Assembly: GCA_009667805.1 (NCBI GenBank)
Contig: CM019066.1
Location: 327,852,690-327,916,689 of the forward strand
DNA: 64,000 bases
Source of the DNA: Leptobrachium leishanense
Taxonomy: Eukaryota > Chordata > Amphibia > Anura > Megophryidae
Direction: 5' to 3'
The notes beneath the pieces are model-generated. The model saw only the letters and a list, made by a program, of their open reading frames with translations, ran no database searches and was not told the DNA's origin. The translations under genes were made by a program, and so were the position numbers. Numbering within the stretch: position 1 is the stretch's first letter; every line of letters begins with the position of its first letter. Positions 1-12,589 of the stretch are shown here, piece after piece.

Positions 1-197
1 ACTCACGGTCTGTTGTAGATAAAATCTATAAACCTTTATTAGCGATGCATTTAAAATCTGACGTTTCGGCTCACACCAGAGCCTTCAAGGATAATCCTTG
101 ATATCCCTGAAGAAGGCTCTGGTGTGAGCCGAAACGTCTGATTTTAAATGCATCGCTAATAAAGGTTTATAGATTTTATCTACAACAGACCGTGAGT
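1..197. repeat. Near-perfect inverted repeat (86-bp arms, 25-bp loop)
   Basis: Arms 1-86 and 112-197 are reverse complements with one mismatch. The loop (87-111) contains a smaller palindrome, AAGGATAATCCTT. The left arm begins at the window edge, so the palindrome may extend further. The right arm carries a hammerhead-like core and then a TAATAAA box and CCGTGAGTGCTCCC. Similar end sequence occurs at 42864-42970 without the inverted partner. I infer two inverted copies of the end of one mobile element, possibly Penelope-like; no reverse transcriptase is present here to prove it. Confidence 0.9.
107..138 (+). ncRNA. Hammerhead-ribozyme-like core (relic)
   Basis: The order of conserved elements fits a minimal type I hammerhead: CTGAAGA (consensus CUGANGA) at 107-113, a 5-bp stem II (GGCTC 115-119 with GAGCC 126-130), GAAA at 131-134, then ACGT and GTC. 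The stem III segment is only the self-complementary ACGT, as in small hammerheads of Penelope-like elements that are reported to act as dimers. I see no convincing stem I pairing. Whether it cleaves is unknown. Confidence 0.45.
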
Positions 198-210
198 GCT
201 CCCATTCGTG

Positions 211-246
211 AGAGAGATATAGATATATATATATATATATATATAT
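211..246. repeat. (AG)n/(AT)n microsatellite
   Basis: Dinucleotide AG repeats run into about 15 AT units directly after the palindrome. It sits where the copied element end stops and may be its simple-sequence tail. Confidence 0.9.
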
Positions 247-489
247 GAGAAAAACACCTGGAACTCTAGAATATTTAAAAAAAATCCAAAACCAAGTGCC
301 GACCCGACACCAAAAGTGGAAAATTCCACACCAGATCACATTTGACAGGGAACAAAATTCTGAAAGTATTGTATAAAAGGTCCTTCAGGTTATGTGTATA
401 ATATGTATATAAAACAATTCATGACAGAGTTTGGTCCCATCTCCTAGATAGCTCATTTGCAAAAATTCCAAAATCCAAAACATTTCAAA

Positions 490-501
490 AATAATAATAA
501 T

Positions 502-542
<41 letters not shown>

Positions 543-543
543 T
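490..543. repeat. (AAT)n(AT)n(AC)n compound microsatellite
   Basis: AAT triplets pass into AT dinucleotides and then CA dinucleotides in one uninterrupted tract. Confidence 0.9.
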
Positions 544-1466
544 ATTCCAATGTAAACACACACACTACATATGATGTTTATTGAATGTTTAAAACCCTTT
601 AGCATCAGGACCTCATGTCATGTAGTCACTGTAATAAATTAATAGATTAGGGAATGACATTATTCGACTGCACCTATCGTAGAATGCTTTTTGAAATGGC
701 TTGCTGAGCCTCATGGAAAAACATGGTCCTCAACAGCTGTCACACCAAATTGTAAGCCATCCACCGACTTGAAATTCCAAAACGCCTCGCCTCAGCGTTC
801 TGACCCACCGAAAAAAATGTGCATTTTAATTAATGTAAGAGAAGGTACGGCGGCTATGAAAGCATTACATCATATCCTGCCATGCCAAGTCTCCAGTACT
901 TCATCCTGAAAGATTGCATTGCGACACCATCTCACACATTTTTACGAGCTGTGAACGCTCCGCATAAGAACGCGCTTTAGCATCTCGCATAACGTCGCAT
1001 TGTCCTGGGGACCGGCCGTTCTTGCCGCCTTCAGCATTTGCACCTGTTCGCAATCCGATTAAAAAAAAAAAAAAAAAGGGACGCCATTCAGTCTCCCTTT
1101 ATAAATCTTCAGCTCGCGGCACAGACCTGTAAAACTGTCATACGTTTACTCAAAGACCTAAAAATCCAGTCATTTTATAGCAATATATTCAGTGTCCCCC
1201 CCCCCTTCTACCCCCAGTCTGTGAAAGAACAGAGTGCTACTTCAAAGTGCACCGCGGCAGACCAAACCAGGTCAAAGAACCAGACCAGAGCAATCAGTTA
1301 TTGCCATTTTTACAGCACCGATCTGCACCATCTACCAGCTTGGCATCACTGGAGGATCACGGATTAACTGCAGGTCTGACCACAAAAAAATATACTATGT
1401 ATTCAACATGAAAACTTCAGAAACTTAATCTTACGTAGGAGATGCATTGTCATTATTATATTAACA
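544..1466. other. No gene recognised
   Basis: Open frames up to 109 codons exist but show no domain, splice context or repeat identity. The stretch holds a poly(A) run near 1061-1077 and a poly(C) run near 1197-1206. Confidence 0.6.
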
Positions 1467-2341
1467 GGTTTATTCAAAGAGAATCGAAAAGTCACTGCAC
1501 GTTTGGTGACTTTTCGTTCTCTTCAATTCGGTGCGATTTGGCAATCCCATTTCGGCGACCCTGCGGTGTATTCAGCAAGCACCACAGGGCAGTCGTAGTG
1601 CAGGGAAAAACCGCACGAACACTCCACGCAAAACCCGGTGAACGCACACCGAAACCCACAAAAACATCTGGATTAACCCCGCCGAACACGCCGGAAAAAC
1701 CCGAGCAGGAGCCGATCCCAGCGCAGAGCAGCTGCCGGAAAAAGCCCACACGCAGACGAATGGAGTGAAAGAAAAAAAAAAGAAAGAAACAGTTTGCTTG
1801 AATGTTTGAAAAGTAAAAACGCTGTTTGCAAAGAAACTACAGAACGAAAACGTCTGAAATTTACATATAAGATCCAATGAATGATAATAAAAAGGCTGTT
1901 ACAGAAAAAAAGAAACCGATTTTAAAAAACGGGAAAAATGCCTAAAAGATCCTAAAAAAATCTATACATAGAGACTTTTTACTGCAGAATATTATAATCA
2001 ACGGTTTATTAAATATTGGATTAAAACGGGAATATTTTTAACATTGAAGCCTATGGGATTCTCCTGAATAAACCTGTCGAATGAAACCACCGAACAGCAG
2101 GGCATTTCGGCAACTTTTCACTGCTGGTTTTTGTTCTCCGAATAGACGAAGCATTGCTTCACTATGGGGATTTCACTGCCCTCGAACAGGCACGAACAGG
2201 CACCGTATGTGCAGGCAATTCGCCAACATTTGGCGAACTGCCTGCTCTCTGAATAGCCGAATGGCTAGGAAAATTAACCGTATGCTGAATTTCACTGTTC
2301 GGTTACCTTTCAGCCACAATTCGGATCTCTTTGAATAACCC
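1467..2341. mobile_element. Non-autonomous TIR element, family A, copy 1
   Basis: The left end reads GGTTTATTCAAAGAGAATCG and the right end, reverse complemented, reads GGGTTATTCAAAGAGATCCG, giving imperfect terminal inverted repeats of about 22 bp. The interior has CCGAA/TTCGG-rich modules and a shared block, ACATTGAAGCCTATGGGATT, near 2042. The same modules recur at 2485-3058, 4138-4307, 30991-31140, 31326-31545 and 48555-49110. No transposase reading frame was seen. The superfamily is unknown and no target-site duplication is clear. Confidence 0.6.
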
Positions 2342-2484
2342 TGAATGTATCACCATCATTCCAGTACGGTACTTCAAACAACCGCAAACATTCTGGCCAG
2401 TTTTGGCTAGACAGGGTCACCCAAAAAGGACGTTAGAAACACTACAACAGCCGATGGTTGGTGAGTATACCGCACTTCGGCAAG

Positions 2485-3058
2485 TTAAATTCGCCGACCC
2501 TGCAGTGAATTTAGAATTCACCGCAGGGTTCCCGAAATGCAGCGAATGGACTCAAAAAACACTGCTACAAAACCACCGAACGGTTCTGAAAAAACACCGA
2601 ATGCGTCCACCGAAAACCGATCCAAAAACAGCAGACGACTCACCGAGCAGCCCGCTGAGAAGCCGACGGAAAAAGCAGACAAACGGGGTAAAAAAACACT
2701 GCAACTTTTAATTTTTTTTAAACAAACTATTGCAAGAAAATAATATATATGTCCTATGAATGATAAAAAGGTCCGTTACAGAAAGAAAAGGAAAAAAACG
2801 CCATTGAAATTGGAAAATATAATTTCACCGAAAACAAAATCTCGAAAAATGCATAAAAAATCCTGAAAGATAAAGAGACTTTTTGCTGCAAATGAAAATA
2901 AACAGTTGAATAAATACTTCAGAAAAATGATTTTTTTTCTTACATTGAAACCTATGGGATTCGCCTGATTATACTGGTCGAACGAAATCACCGAAACTCA
3001 CTGACATTTCTCTGCTGTTTGGTGTTCTTTGAATAGATTAACCATTACTTCATCCCCC
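2485..3058. mobile_element. Family A element, copy 2 (incomplete)
   Basis: Blocks match copy 1 in the same order: CGCCGACCCTGCAGTGAATT near 2500, the AATGATAAAAAGG block near 2760, and ACATTGAAACCTATGGGATT near 2942. It lies head to tail behind copy 1, so either a tandem duplication or two insertions is possible. No right TIR was located. Confidence 0.5.
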
Positions 3059-3306
3059 ACATTCAGTCTCTGCTCCTCCTGCCGCTACCAGTTGTGTAAT
3101 ATTTCCAGAATTCGGCTATTTGTTACCGCTGACTCGACTATTGTAATAATCTTCTTGCTGGCTTCCCTCTCTCCCCCCTACAATCCTTTCTGAAAGCCTC
3201 TGCCAGGCTCATCTGCCGCTCCCCTCTGCGAGTCCCTTCCCTGGCTCCCCATCCACTGCAGAATTAAATTCAAAATCCTTACTCTGACCTACAAAGCTCG
3301 AACTTA

Positions 3307-3585
3307 GGCTGGCGCACTTTTTTGCGTCCATCTGACCGCACTGTTTGCTGTCAGTTGTAGCTTTTCAAAGGAGTCAAGAGTCAATAGAGAAGGACACGCG
3401 GAGTACGTGCGCACTTTTTCACGCACGGGTAACCCGTGTTGCAATGAACGCCAAAATGGCAATCGACGTGAAAAGGCTACACGGGAGTAGAGAAACCCCT
3501 GTATACAGCATTTTTTTTCCCCAACATCAGTCAAAACTAACTGATACAATATAACCACAATCTCATCAGTTATAAAGTGCATCCC
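3307..3585. mobile_element. Harbinger-like MITE, one end lost
   Basis: The end GGCTGGCGCACTTTTTTGCG follows a TTA at 3304-3306. The body is the reverse complement of 41119-41515; shared blocks include ACTGATGAGATTGTGGTTA and GTGAAAAAGTGCGCAC. The second terminus, present at 41119, is absent here. Another TTA follows at 3586-3588. PIF/Harbinger elements typically duplicate a 3-bp TWA target, which fits. Confidence 0.6.
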
Positions 3586-3588
3586 TTA

Positions 3589-3905
3589 GGCTGGGTTCAC
3601 ACCTGGGCGTAGCGCTGCGTCGCGCAATGCGCGCGTTTTTTTACACGCGTTCACGCATAGAAAAAAAACGCGCGAACGCGCGTTACAGCGCGTTCGCGGC
3701 TATTATATGGCCACGAACGCGCTGCTGTATGCCCGAAAAGAAGCTCCCGAACTTCTTTTTGCGTTGGCCGTTTTAACGCGCGTTCCTGCGCGCTGTAAAA
3801 CGCTTAGGTCTGAATGGATCCCATAGCAAAGCATGGTATTTCCCCGTTCCTGCGTTTTAAAGCACGCACGAACGCGCGTTAAAACGCCCAGGTGTGAACC
3901 CAGCC
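3589..3905. mobile_element. Harbinger-like MITE, 317 bp, TTA target duplication
   Basis: The termini GGCTGGGTTCACACCTGGGC and its reverse complement are near perfect, and TTA flanks both sides (3586-3588 and 3906-3908). The interior is rich in CGCG and GCGCGTT. It is inserted in the L2 fragment. There is no coding capacity. Confidence 0.8.
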
Positions 3906-4137
3906 TTACTGTGCACAATCAGTGCTTTCGTCTGACCCCAGTCTAACCCCCACTACCTGTCTTCACTAATCACCAAATACACCCCAGCCTGCTCCCCAAA
4001 ATTCCCTTCCTGCAAACGCTTTAAGACATTCCTATTTAGGAACTCCTACCACCCGACTCACTAAGGCTGGCGGCACACGAGCGTTAACAGAGAGAGGAAG
4101 GAGTGTCCATGAGAGTGGGCGTTTCTACGTCTCTATG

Positions 4138-4307
4138 GGGAATTCCACTGCAGCCGAAGGTCACCTTTATTTCGCTGGCAATTCGCAAAGATTTGGCAAA
4201 TTGACAGGTTTATGAATAGCCAAATTGCCACGAAATTGCACCATACAGGGAAATTCACTGTTTGGTGCAATTTCGTGGCCAATTCGGTGCTCTTTGAATA
4301 ACCCCTT
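4138..4307. mobile_element. Family A deletion derivative
   Basis: It ends in CAATTCGGTGCTCTTTGAAT followed by AACCCC, the family A right terminus, and carries a TGGCAAATTGACAGG block shared with 31326-31545. Just before it, 4077-4100 is a lone GGCTGGCGGCACACGAGCG end resembling the MITE termini elsewhere. The left boundary is uncertain. Confidence 0.45.
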
Positions 4308-4694
4308 ATGTTACTAACAGGGAGATGTAATGGGTCTCTGCAGTCATTTATATATGCAACAAATAAAAGGGGAGGGGGCTGTTACATTGCTTGACAATGC
4401 GAGAGGATCCATGGGTTCATAATGTTTTCTGTAAATTTCTGACAAATCTTTAGTAGAGAAAACTTCATTTTGCCGCTCCGGCTGTGCAGTTGTCATTCCG
4501 GCTCCCACTTTTGTTCGATTTTTCGACCCTTCCCATCAAGGAGTAACTGCACAGCATCTGCCGGTCAGTGGCTACTCCACTCATTCCATAAGACTCCATA
4601 GAATAGAATGTGTGGCTCCTGATTGGCTGAGACACTCCCTGATCAGTCAGAATTACTTCCTTGTGATGCACAGGGGAATACCAGTTACCCCATT

Positions 4695-4766
4695 AACTTT
4701 AAAAGGGACACTGTAGGCATTGTGACCATTCCCTGTAATTTAAGTGGTCACAGTGACCAGAGTGCC
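4695..4766. repeat. T2/Kolobok-like end fragment with hairpin
   Basis: TTTAAAAGGGACACTGTAGG is followed by a small inverted repeat, TGTGACCATT with AAGTGGTCACA. The TTAAAGGRR-type start resembles the element at 27563-28176. No opposite end was found. Confidence 0.4.
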
Positions 4767-6734
4767 CCCTCTCCCCTCCAGAAAGGTTTTCAGAGGGCTG
4801 GTTCAGCACTGAGTGCAGGATTTAACTCCACCCAGAAATTCTGGTCAGCACTGAATTCAGACCCGTATGTGGGACCCTTAATGTGAACCAGCTCCCTCCT
4901 CCGGTCCAGAGCATCAAGTTGGCAATGCGGCACCAGAACAAAAGGTAAGCTTTAAACCTATAAAGCAGGGGGATCTCCAACTGTGCCCCCCCCCCCCAAG
5001 ATTTCTGAAATACAATAGCTTTAGAATCATGAGGGGTGTATTGAAAGAATTCTAAGGTGACCCAGAGTTTGAGATCCCTGAACTAAAGGGGATTTTCCTT
5101 ATGACACAACCAATGCAAAGGCTGTAAATTTCTATGAGCCGCCCCTTTAAATGCGGAGTTGACATTTATTTCCAGATGAGGGTTACGTGACCATCTGAAT
5201 GAAATTAATCTCCGCGCCTGCATGCCAAGGGCACATAATTATTGGGACAATTTCTGAAGACTTTTTTTTTATATCTGCACCCCCTCCCTTGGCGCTTAAA
5301 AGGAGCTGGATTGAAATAAACACATCTGCCTATTTGAGTGCCAAGTCCTACGGGTGCCAAAACTGTCCGAAAAAGTAGATTTTCATCATATAGAACATAT
5401 TAAACCATGGATGGTGCAGGCAAAACGAGTCTGAACTATTCTGGTAATCCAATGGCTAAAAAGGGCTCCATGGGACAACATGAAGGCATCTAATGAGAAA
5501 CATGCTCTCGTAAACCCCATGGCAATAAAAATTATCTGGATGAAATTTCATTTAAAAGAGAATGATTAAAGGGAAAGAATTTGGGAAAGATGTCATTTTT
5601 TTAGGTTCTGTTTGTGAGAACACAATCCTGGTCCAGCCCTTATCCTCCCATAGATCTTTAGGCATGGTAAAATTAAAAAGATGGGGAGATTATAGGGTAA
5701 AACCTGCACATCACACCCCTGTACATGGATATGGGTGACAAAAAAAATAAAATTAAAAAAAAAAAAATAGAAGCTGCACTCAAAACCATTGCCTCAAGCA
5801 ACAAACTGGTGATGATGGAACCGGTGTGGTCAATCGCAACATGACGAAAAGGTGCCAGGCATTCCACTTTGACGGGTGGCTTTTATTATGATGAGCAAGA
5901 CATTGCAATCATCCCTGCATGTTTTCAAGCATGATCTAAGTTGCAGTGACAAAAATGTCACGTTCTACATAAATCAATGTGGAGCGGCCAGTAACTTTTT
6001 TTTTCTCTTTATCATGAATAAGGAGGAGGGAGGGGGGGGGGGTATATATGTCAGATTCCATCCCGTGGCTGCGTCTGTGGGCTCTTGTCACTTCGGTGCG
6101 ATCTTCTAGGCATCCTGTCAGGAACGACAATAAAAATAACCACATCACATACTCTTCGCTGAGCGAGAAACCTTTGCGGTTGTTTGCTGAAAGGCGAGTA
6201 AGTGATGAGGCACCTTGCCGTGTAAGCTACTTTTTATAAAAAGAAACGCTCCGGGCTAGTCTGAGGTTAAAAATAAAAACCAAAGGAAAAGAAAATAGGG
6301 GTTATTTAGAACGTTTGGTTCACCTCGGTGGAACTAAGGTTGATGAGGTAACTGTGAAACTATGGTGAATTCACCATTTAGCGAAAAATCACCTTCGCCA
6401 TATTTTTCCAGGCTCTTTCACCATAGTGTTCTATGAAGTTTCCACGGAGGTTTCTGGCAAAGTTGGATAGCGATGTTTTCTACTGTTGTTTTTAGCATCG
6501 TTTTATGGAAGATCTATGGAGACCTCCACAGTATTTTTAGGGATGTCCCGATCTCAGCATTTTCCAGGGATCAGCTTTTTCACTGCGATCGCAGTCGGAG
6601 ACATGCCGGCCAGCAAGACTACCAGGAGGATTTCCGCAGCCTCGGCACTGACTCAGCATCTTCCCTGCCTGCTCACAGGCTGGAGTCCAGGTGCCTCTGT
6701 ATTCCCTTCCTGCCTGCTCCATGACAGTTACAAG
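4767..6734. other. No gene recognised
   Basis: Unassigned sequence with homopolymer runs (C near 4988, A near 5757, G near 6034). Near 6305-6440 a short stretch with GGTGAATTCACC resembles decayed MITE sequence. Open frames reach 87 codons without support. Confidence 0.5.
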
Positions 6735-7345
6735 TATTTATAAAGCATCGACAAGTTAAGTAGCGCTGTACAATGGAACAGACGGAATTACAAATATACA
6801 TACAAGTTAAACACAAAAGAACAGTAGGAGAGAGGACCCCGCTCCAGAGCTTACAATCTAAGGAGAGGGGTGACACAGTAGGTGAGGATGAATAGAGTAC
6901 AAGAAGTAGCAGGGCGCATGTGGGAAGATGGTGCGAGATATGAACAATGGGTGGGGGGGTTATGGAACGAGCCAATAAGGGCTTCTCTAAAGTAATGTGT
7001 TTTCAGAGACTTCTTGAAGGACTGGAGAGACGGGGAGAGTCTGATGTTGCGGGGAGGAGTTCCATAGAAAGGGTGCAGCTTGGGGGAAGTCTTGAAGGCG
7101 GGCGTTCGGGTACGAGGAACCGATGGCGCCAGATCATAGGCTGAGTGAAGAGGCCAGAACAGGATGTAGCAGCTAATAAGGGAGGAGATGTAGGTAGGTA
7201 GGGGTGTGGTTATGTAGAGCTTTGTACTTGAGGACCAATATTTTGAAGTGGATTCTGAAGGAAACAGGGAGACGGTGTAAAGATTGACAGGGGAGAGGTT
7301 TGAGAGGTGCAGGAGGTGAGGCGTACGAGTCTGGCACAGGCATTC
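6735..7345 (-). pseudogene. L2-like LINE 3' end, subfamily 1
   Basis: Read on the minus strand, 6735-6880 matches the 3' UTR found at 18386, 28440 and 42682: GATTGTAAGCTCT, AGCGGGGTCCTCTCTCC, TTGTACAGCGCTA and the CTTTATAAATACTTGTAACT terminus. Upstream on the minus strand, broken frames include QSFKKSLKTHYFREA, the usual C-terminal motif of this LINE. It is truncated and non-coding. Confidence 0.7.
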
Positions 7346-7364
7346 AAGACATGCAAGATGCCAT

Positions 7365-7462
7365 GAGTGAATGCTTGTATTGTAACCCTGTCTATATCGT
7401 GCCCATTGTTCAGCGCTGCGGAATCCGCTGGCGCTATATAAAGTATTATAATAATAATGCTG
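7365..7462 (+). mobile_element. L2-like 3' tail, subfamily 2
   Basis: TGTAACCCTGTCTATATCGT, then TTCAGCGCTGCGGAATCC, then GCTGGCGCTATATAAAG ending in ATAATAATAAT. This is the opposite orientation and another subfamily compared with the fragment next to it. Confidence 0.75.
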
Positions 7463-8352
7463 AGGCCCCGGTATTCCTTTTCACGTGCGAGCCATCGGCC
7501 TGGCCACAGGTCTTGTATTAAATCGGGAATCTGTATCTGCTGATCCTGAATACCGCACGACCTGGATAGATCGGGAACATCAAAATCGCCATCACGGCAC
7601 ACCTAGTACATTCAATATTGATGCAAGTGCCGGAAAAACTACGGTAAAGTGAGAATGGACACAGTTTATGCTTTTTACAGCAGAAAAACAGTGGTACTGT
7701 TGTTCCACCTGCTGGCGTTGCCCTCTCTGGATCACCAAAGTCCACCATAGCTGCAACAACAGTGAACATCAGCGTTTAAGACTGAGGCGATAGAAAAAGA
7801 AAAAAAGAAAAAAAGGGAAATAATGACATGTTAGCACCAGATACTGTAACTGATCAAGTAGAATTCAATGGCTCCGACAAAGAATAAACACGGAGGAATT
7901 ACCAGCGTCTCAATAGGAGCGGTTTAACAGTTTCCAGCTGGATGTGCTATATGAATGGAGATAAGTGGGGAAACCATTCACAGGCGAGTGATCCTGCATT
8001 AAAGCGGAGCAAATCGAGAGATTATTGTACGGTGTTAGCCTAATGGAAGTCATATGCAGCGGGCGAGCACTTACTGTACATTGCACTGTTTTGAAAGCTT
8101 ACCTGCATTACTTAAAATGAAGGTTTCAGTTGTTCAAAGGATTGCAAGGGTTTGCAAGGTTAGGAAAGGAGATCTTCTAGAAATTAGGGAACAGGAAAAT
8201 AATCTGTAGCCCTTTCCTATAAAGGAGCCCTCTAACACGTAGCGAAAATAATAAAAGGGATTGTAGAGATCTGCAGAGAATCCGCTGGGAGGCTTACAGG
8301 AGAAGCGGCTCTGCCCACCACGTGTCTAATGCAGGGGTCTTATTTCTTAGAC
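7463..8352. other. No gene recognised
   Basis: Mostly unique-looking sequence. An A-rich run lies near 7790-7820. No repeat family, splice pattern or domain could be assigned. Confidence 0.5.
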
Positions 8353-8487
8353 CAAGGGTCAGCAACCTTTGTCCTCCAGATGGTTTGGAACTACATCTGT
8401 CATGATGCTCATCCTCAAACTAGGTTGGTGGAGACTCCTGTGAAATGTGGTTCCAAAACATGTGAATGGCCAAGGTTGCCGAGTCCG
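8353..8487. mobile_element. hAT-like MITE with CAGGGGTCAGCAACC-type ends
   Basis: The left end CAAGGGTCAGCAACCTTTGT and the right side GGTTCCAAAACATG..GGCCAAGGTTGCCGAGTC form a decayed foldback like the intact copy at 59365-59500. The inner arms GGTTTGGAACTACATCTGTC are typical. No clear 8-bp duplication remains. Confidence 0.6.
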
Positions 8488-9792
8488 GTCTCCGACTATT
8501 CTCCTTTGCAAACACATTAAAAGTGAAAAATAAGGAGGTGTTGGGCTCTCACTCCTAATGGATGGGTTTGAATTTAAGAAGTACCCCACTGGACACTGAA
8601 GATCAGCCTGGTCTGGTGGCTTCTCTTCAATCACTGTGGATGTTGGGATGTTGTGGGGATTATTAATCTCTTCATTCTCTAGTCTAGATACTTCCATAGT
8701 TCTCCATGAAGAGAAGAGCAACTCTCTGCTAGCTTATGTAAACTAGGTCATGCCGTGGCAGGACACAAGGGACTATTTGTTCCAAGTGATCCGTTCCATA
8801 TGACCATAGGTGGTTGCACTGACTGCTTCACCGTGAGGCCAGAGATGGGCCATGCTTCTTTTATAGCATAATCACGTAACACCCAGGAGGCTCCTGAGTC
8901 TCTCTTCATTTCTGAATACTTTCCCAAGTCCAAGAATTACAAACTACCAGGGAAGAGCTCGTTATTCTTCTGTTTGCCCATCGTTAATGGCGCCTGCAGA
9001 AGCCGTAAACATGCAGTAAGCTGCTAAATCTTGCAGGTGTTGTTCATACGCACGCAGCACATAGGAAGCAAAAGGAATCCCGGGTGACCGGGATTCTTCT
9101 TAATTGTCCCACGATTTACCCAGACAATGGATGGGAAACCAAGCATATTGAAGCTAAGGGGTGCAAAACGTCTACGGTATGGTTGATTTTTTTTTTAGCA
9201 GATGAATACGTACCCAAATAGACAAAGCTAGGGTATTGGCAATTCCGTAAAACAAGAAATGGACAGACATTGCCTGGGTGTGAAAACGAGTATAGCAGTC
9301 TGTAGGGATACCTAACGTTCCATTTAAAAGACAAGCGTTCGAGAGTGATCCTCCCTTCGTCAGGTCTGGAAGCTTTACTGATCAGAATCATAGAATTAAA
9401 AATTGGGACATTAATCGGGCACACGGTTGGGGGTGTTAGATGTTGTGAATCACCAAATGGTATAGTCAGAGTGGGGATAGAACAAAGGGAAGAAAAAAAA
9501 CAAAAATAAATATATATATATATATATACACACACACCTTACTGCCTGTAAGGGTGTCTATAGCCAATCACTATGGCTTAATGTTACAGATGAATCTTTA
9601 ATATTAATGTATTGTTGTCCTTTTACAAAATGATCTGGGAGTTCGATACATCACCAAGTGCTTAAAAAAATAAAACGAGTCCAGGGCCAGACAAATGTTT
9701 TTATCGTGAAACTTTATAGTCATATAGGAAACGTCTGAGAAGCCCATAGCCACATGGCTCCTTTTTGCGTGGCCCTGTCCTAGCCCCACACC
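8488..9792. other. No gene recognised; AT/CA microsatellite near 9511-9536
   Basis: Unassigned sequence. A (TA)n(CA)n tract lies at 9511-9536. Open frames here include a low-complexity IYIYIY run translated from the microsatellite on the minus strand. Confidence 0.5.
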
Positions 9793-10893
9793 CAATGGCG
9801 GAACTCCCGCCATAGTGACCCATGCGGGCGCTATGGGGCCCGCAGCCGAGTGGGGCCTGGCAGGGGAGGTGAGGACTGACCCGTCGGGCCCTCGGGAACT
9901 GCCCGAGGGACTGCGGATTGGTAGGAGCCCGGCTTTGACCTGCATAGCAGGCCCTTCTGTTTTCCCTCCAGATTATAACCTGTGCACATGGGCAGAGCAG
10001 CGTGCTCTAACCGCCGTGGTGGCGGCGCCGCAGCGTGCCTCTGCCTCACACATTCTAAACTCGAGCAAAGCACATTGCCTTGGCACTGCCCCCTCATGTG
10101 ACGCAGCGGCAGAAGGAGACGAACAAGGGAGGGTGCGGTCCACCGAAGCTGCGTGCATAAAAGATTGCTGCCTAGTGTATGCCGGTGAGGGGGTAAAATG
10201 CCAAATTCCAAGCTGGGGGGTGGGGTAAGATGCCAAATTTCAATGCTGGGGAGGGGGGTAAGATGCCAAATTTCAATGCTGGGGGGGGGGAAAGGTAAGA
10301 TGCCAAATTTCAATGCTGGGTGGGGTAAGATGCCAAATTCAAATGCTGGGGGGGGGGATAAAATGCCAAATTTCAATGCTGGAGTGGGGTGGGGTGGGGT
10401 AAGATGCCAAATTTCAATGCTGGGGGGTAAGATGCCAAATTTCAATGCTGGGGGGGGTAAGATGCCAAATTTCAATGCTGGGGGGCAAGATGCCAAATTT
10501 CAATGCTGGGGGGGGGTAAGATGCCAAATTTCAATGCTGGGGGGTAAGATGCCAAATTTCAATGTTGGGGGGGCAAGATGCCAAATTTCAATGCTGGGGG
10601 GGCAAGATGCCAAATTTCAATGTTGGGGGGGTAAGATGCCAAATTTCAATGCTAGGGGGGCCAGATGCCACATTTCAATGCTGGGGGTAAGATACCAAAT
10701 TTCAATGCGGGGGGGGGGGGGGTAAGATGCCAAATTTCTATGTTGGGGTGTTTGATTAAACTAGCGGTACGTTACGGGTATGTTTATTGCTGTGGTGCTC
10801 TGTTACACTCATGGGGGGGGGGGGTGTGCTAGGTTGCAGGAGGGGCATACAACATTTTGCTGTGGGGCCCTGTGATTTCTAGTTACGCCCCTG
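9793..10893. mobile_element. Repeat unit with CAnnGGCG-type ends holding a minisatellite
   Basis: The left edge CAATGGCGGAACTCCCGCCA and the reverse complement of the right edge, CAGGGGCGTAACTAGAAATC, are similar, and both lead to a GGGGCCC block inside. This suggests a TIR element of hAT-like character. The GC-rich left interior (9800-10190) and the minisatellite would be internal. The termini are diverged and no target-site duplication was identified. Confidence 0.4.
10196..10750. repeat. G-rich minisatellite, 18 units of about 27-40 bp
   Basis: Each unit has a constant core, AAGATGCCAAATTTCAATGC, followed by a variable G-run of 5 to 14 or more with occasional T or A. I counted 18 units; the first and last are the most diverged. 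All length variation is in the G-tract, as expected from slippage. The long frames in both strands (KMPNFNAGG-type repeats) follow from the repeat and are not evidence of a protein. Confidence 0.95.
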
Positions 10894-10950
10894 CCCACGC
10901 CATATTCACCACCAGCCTCCCAACACAAAAGGCAAAACATACACACAGAG

Positions 10951-10968
10951 ATATATATATATATATAT

Positions 10969-10972
<4 letters not shown>
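10951..10972. repeat. (AT)n microsatellite at the Tc1 left edge
   Basis: About 11 AT units abut the left terminus of the Tc1 element. Tc1 elements insert at TA, so the tract is either the old target or has grown over the element's end. Confidence 0.85.

Positions 10973-12589
<1,617 letters not shown>

Larger units (their letters stand above)
3060..4075 (+). pseudogene. L2-like LINE reverse transcriptase C-terminus, interrupted
   Basis: Translated fragments around 3130-3160 give LDYCNNLLAG, and near 4015-4065 KTFLFRNSYHPTH. Both match the C-terminal part of the L2-like frame at 15873-16550 (LDYCNNLLSG and KTFLFREAYHPTH). This region follows the polymerase domain in CR1/L2-type non-LTR retrotransposons. 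The fragment is split by two MITEs (3307-3585 and 3589-3905) and carries frameshifts, so it is dead. The 5' part is missing, as is usual for LINE copies. Confidence 0.75.

Noticed and set aside
3304..3582. 92-codon minus-strand frame
   Set aside because: Lies entirely within a MITE and is shared only because the element is repeated.
10198..10725. Long open frames on both strands (KMPNFNAGG-type repeats)
   Set aside because: They arise from the tandem repeat; G-run length changes shift the frame between units and no start or splice context exists.
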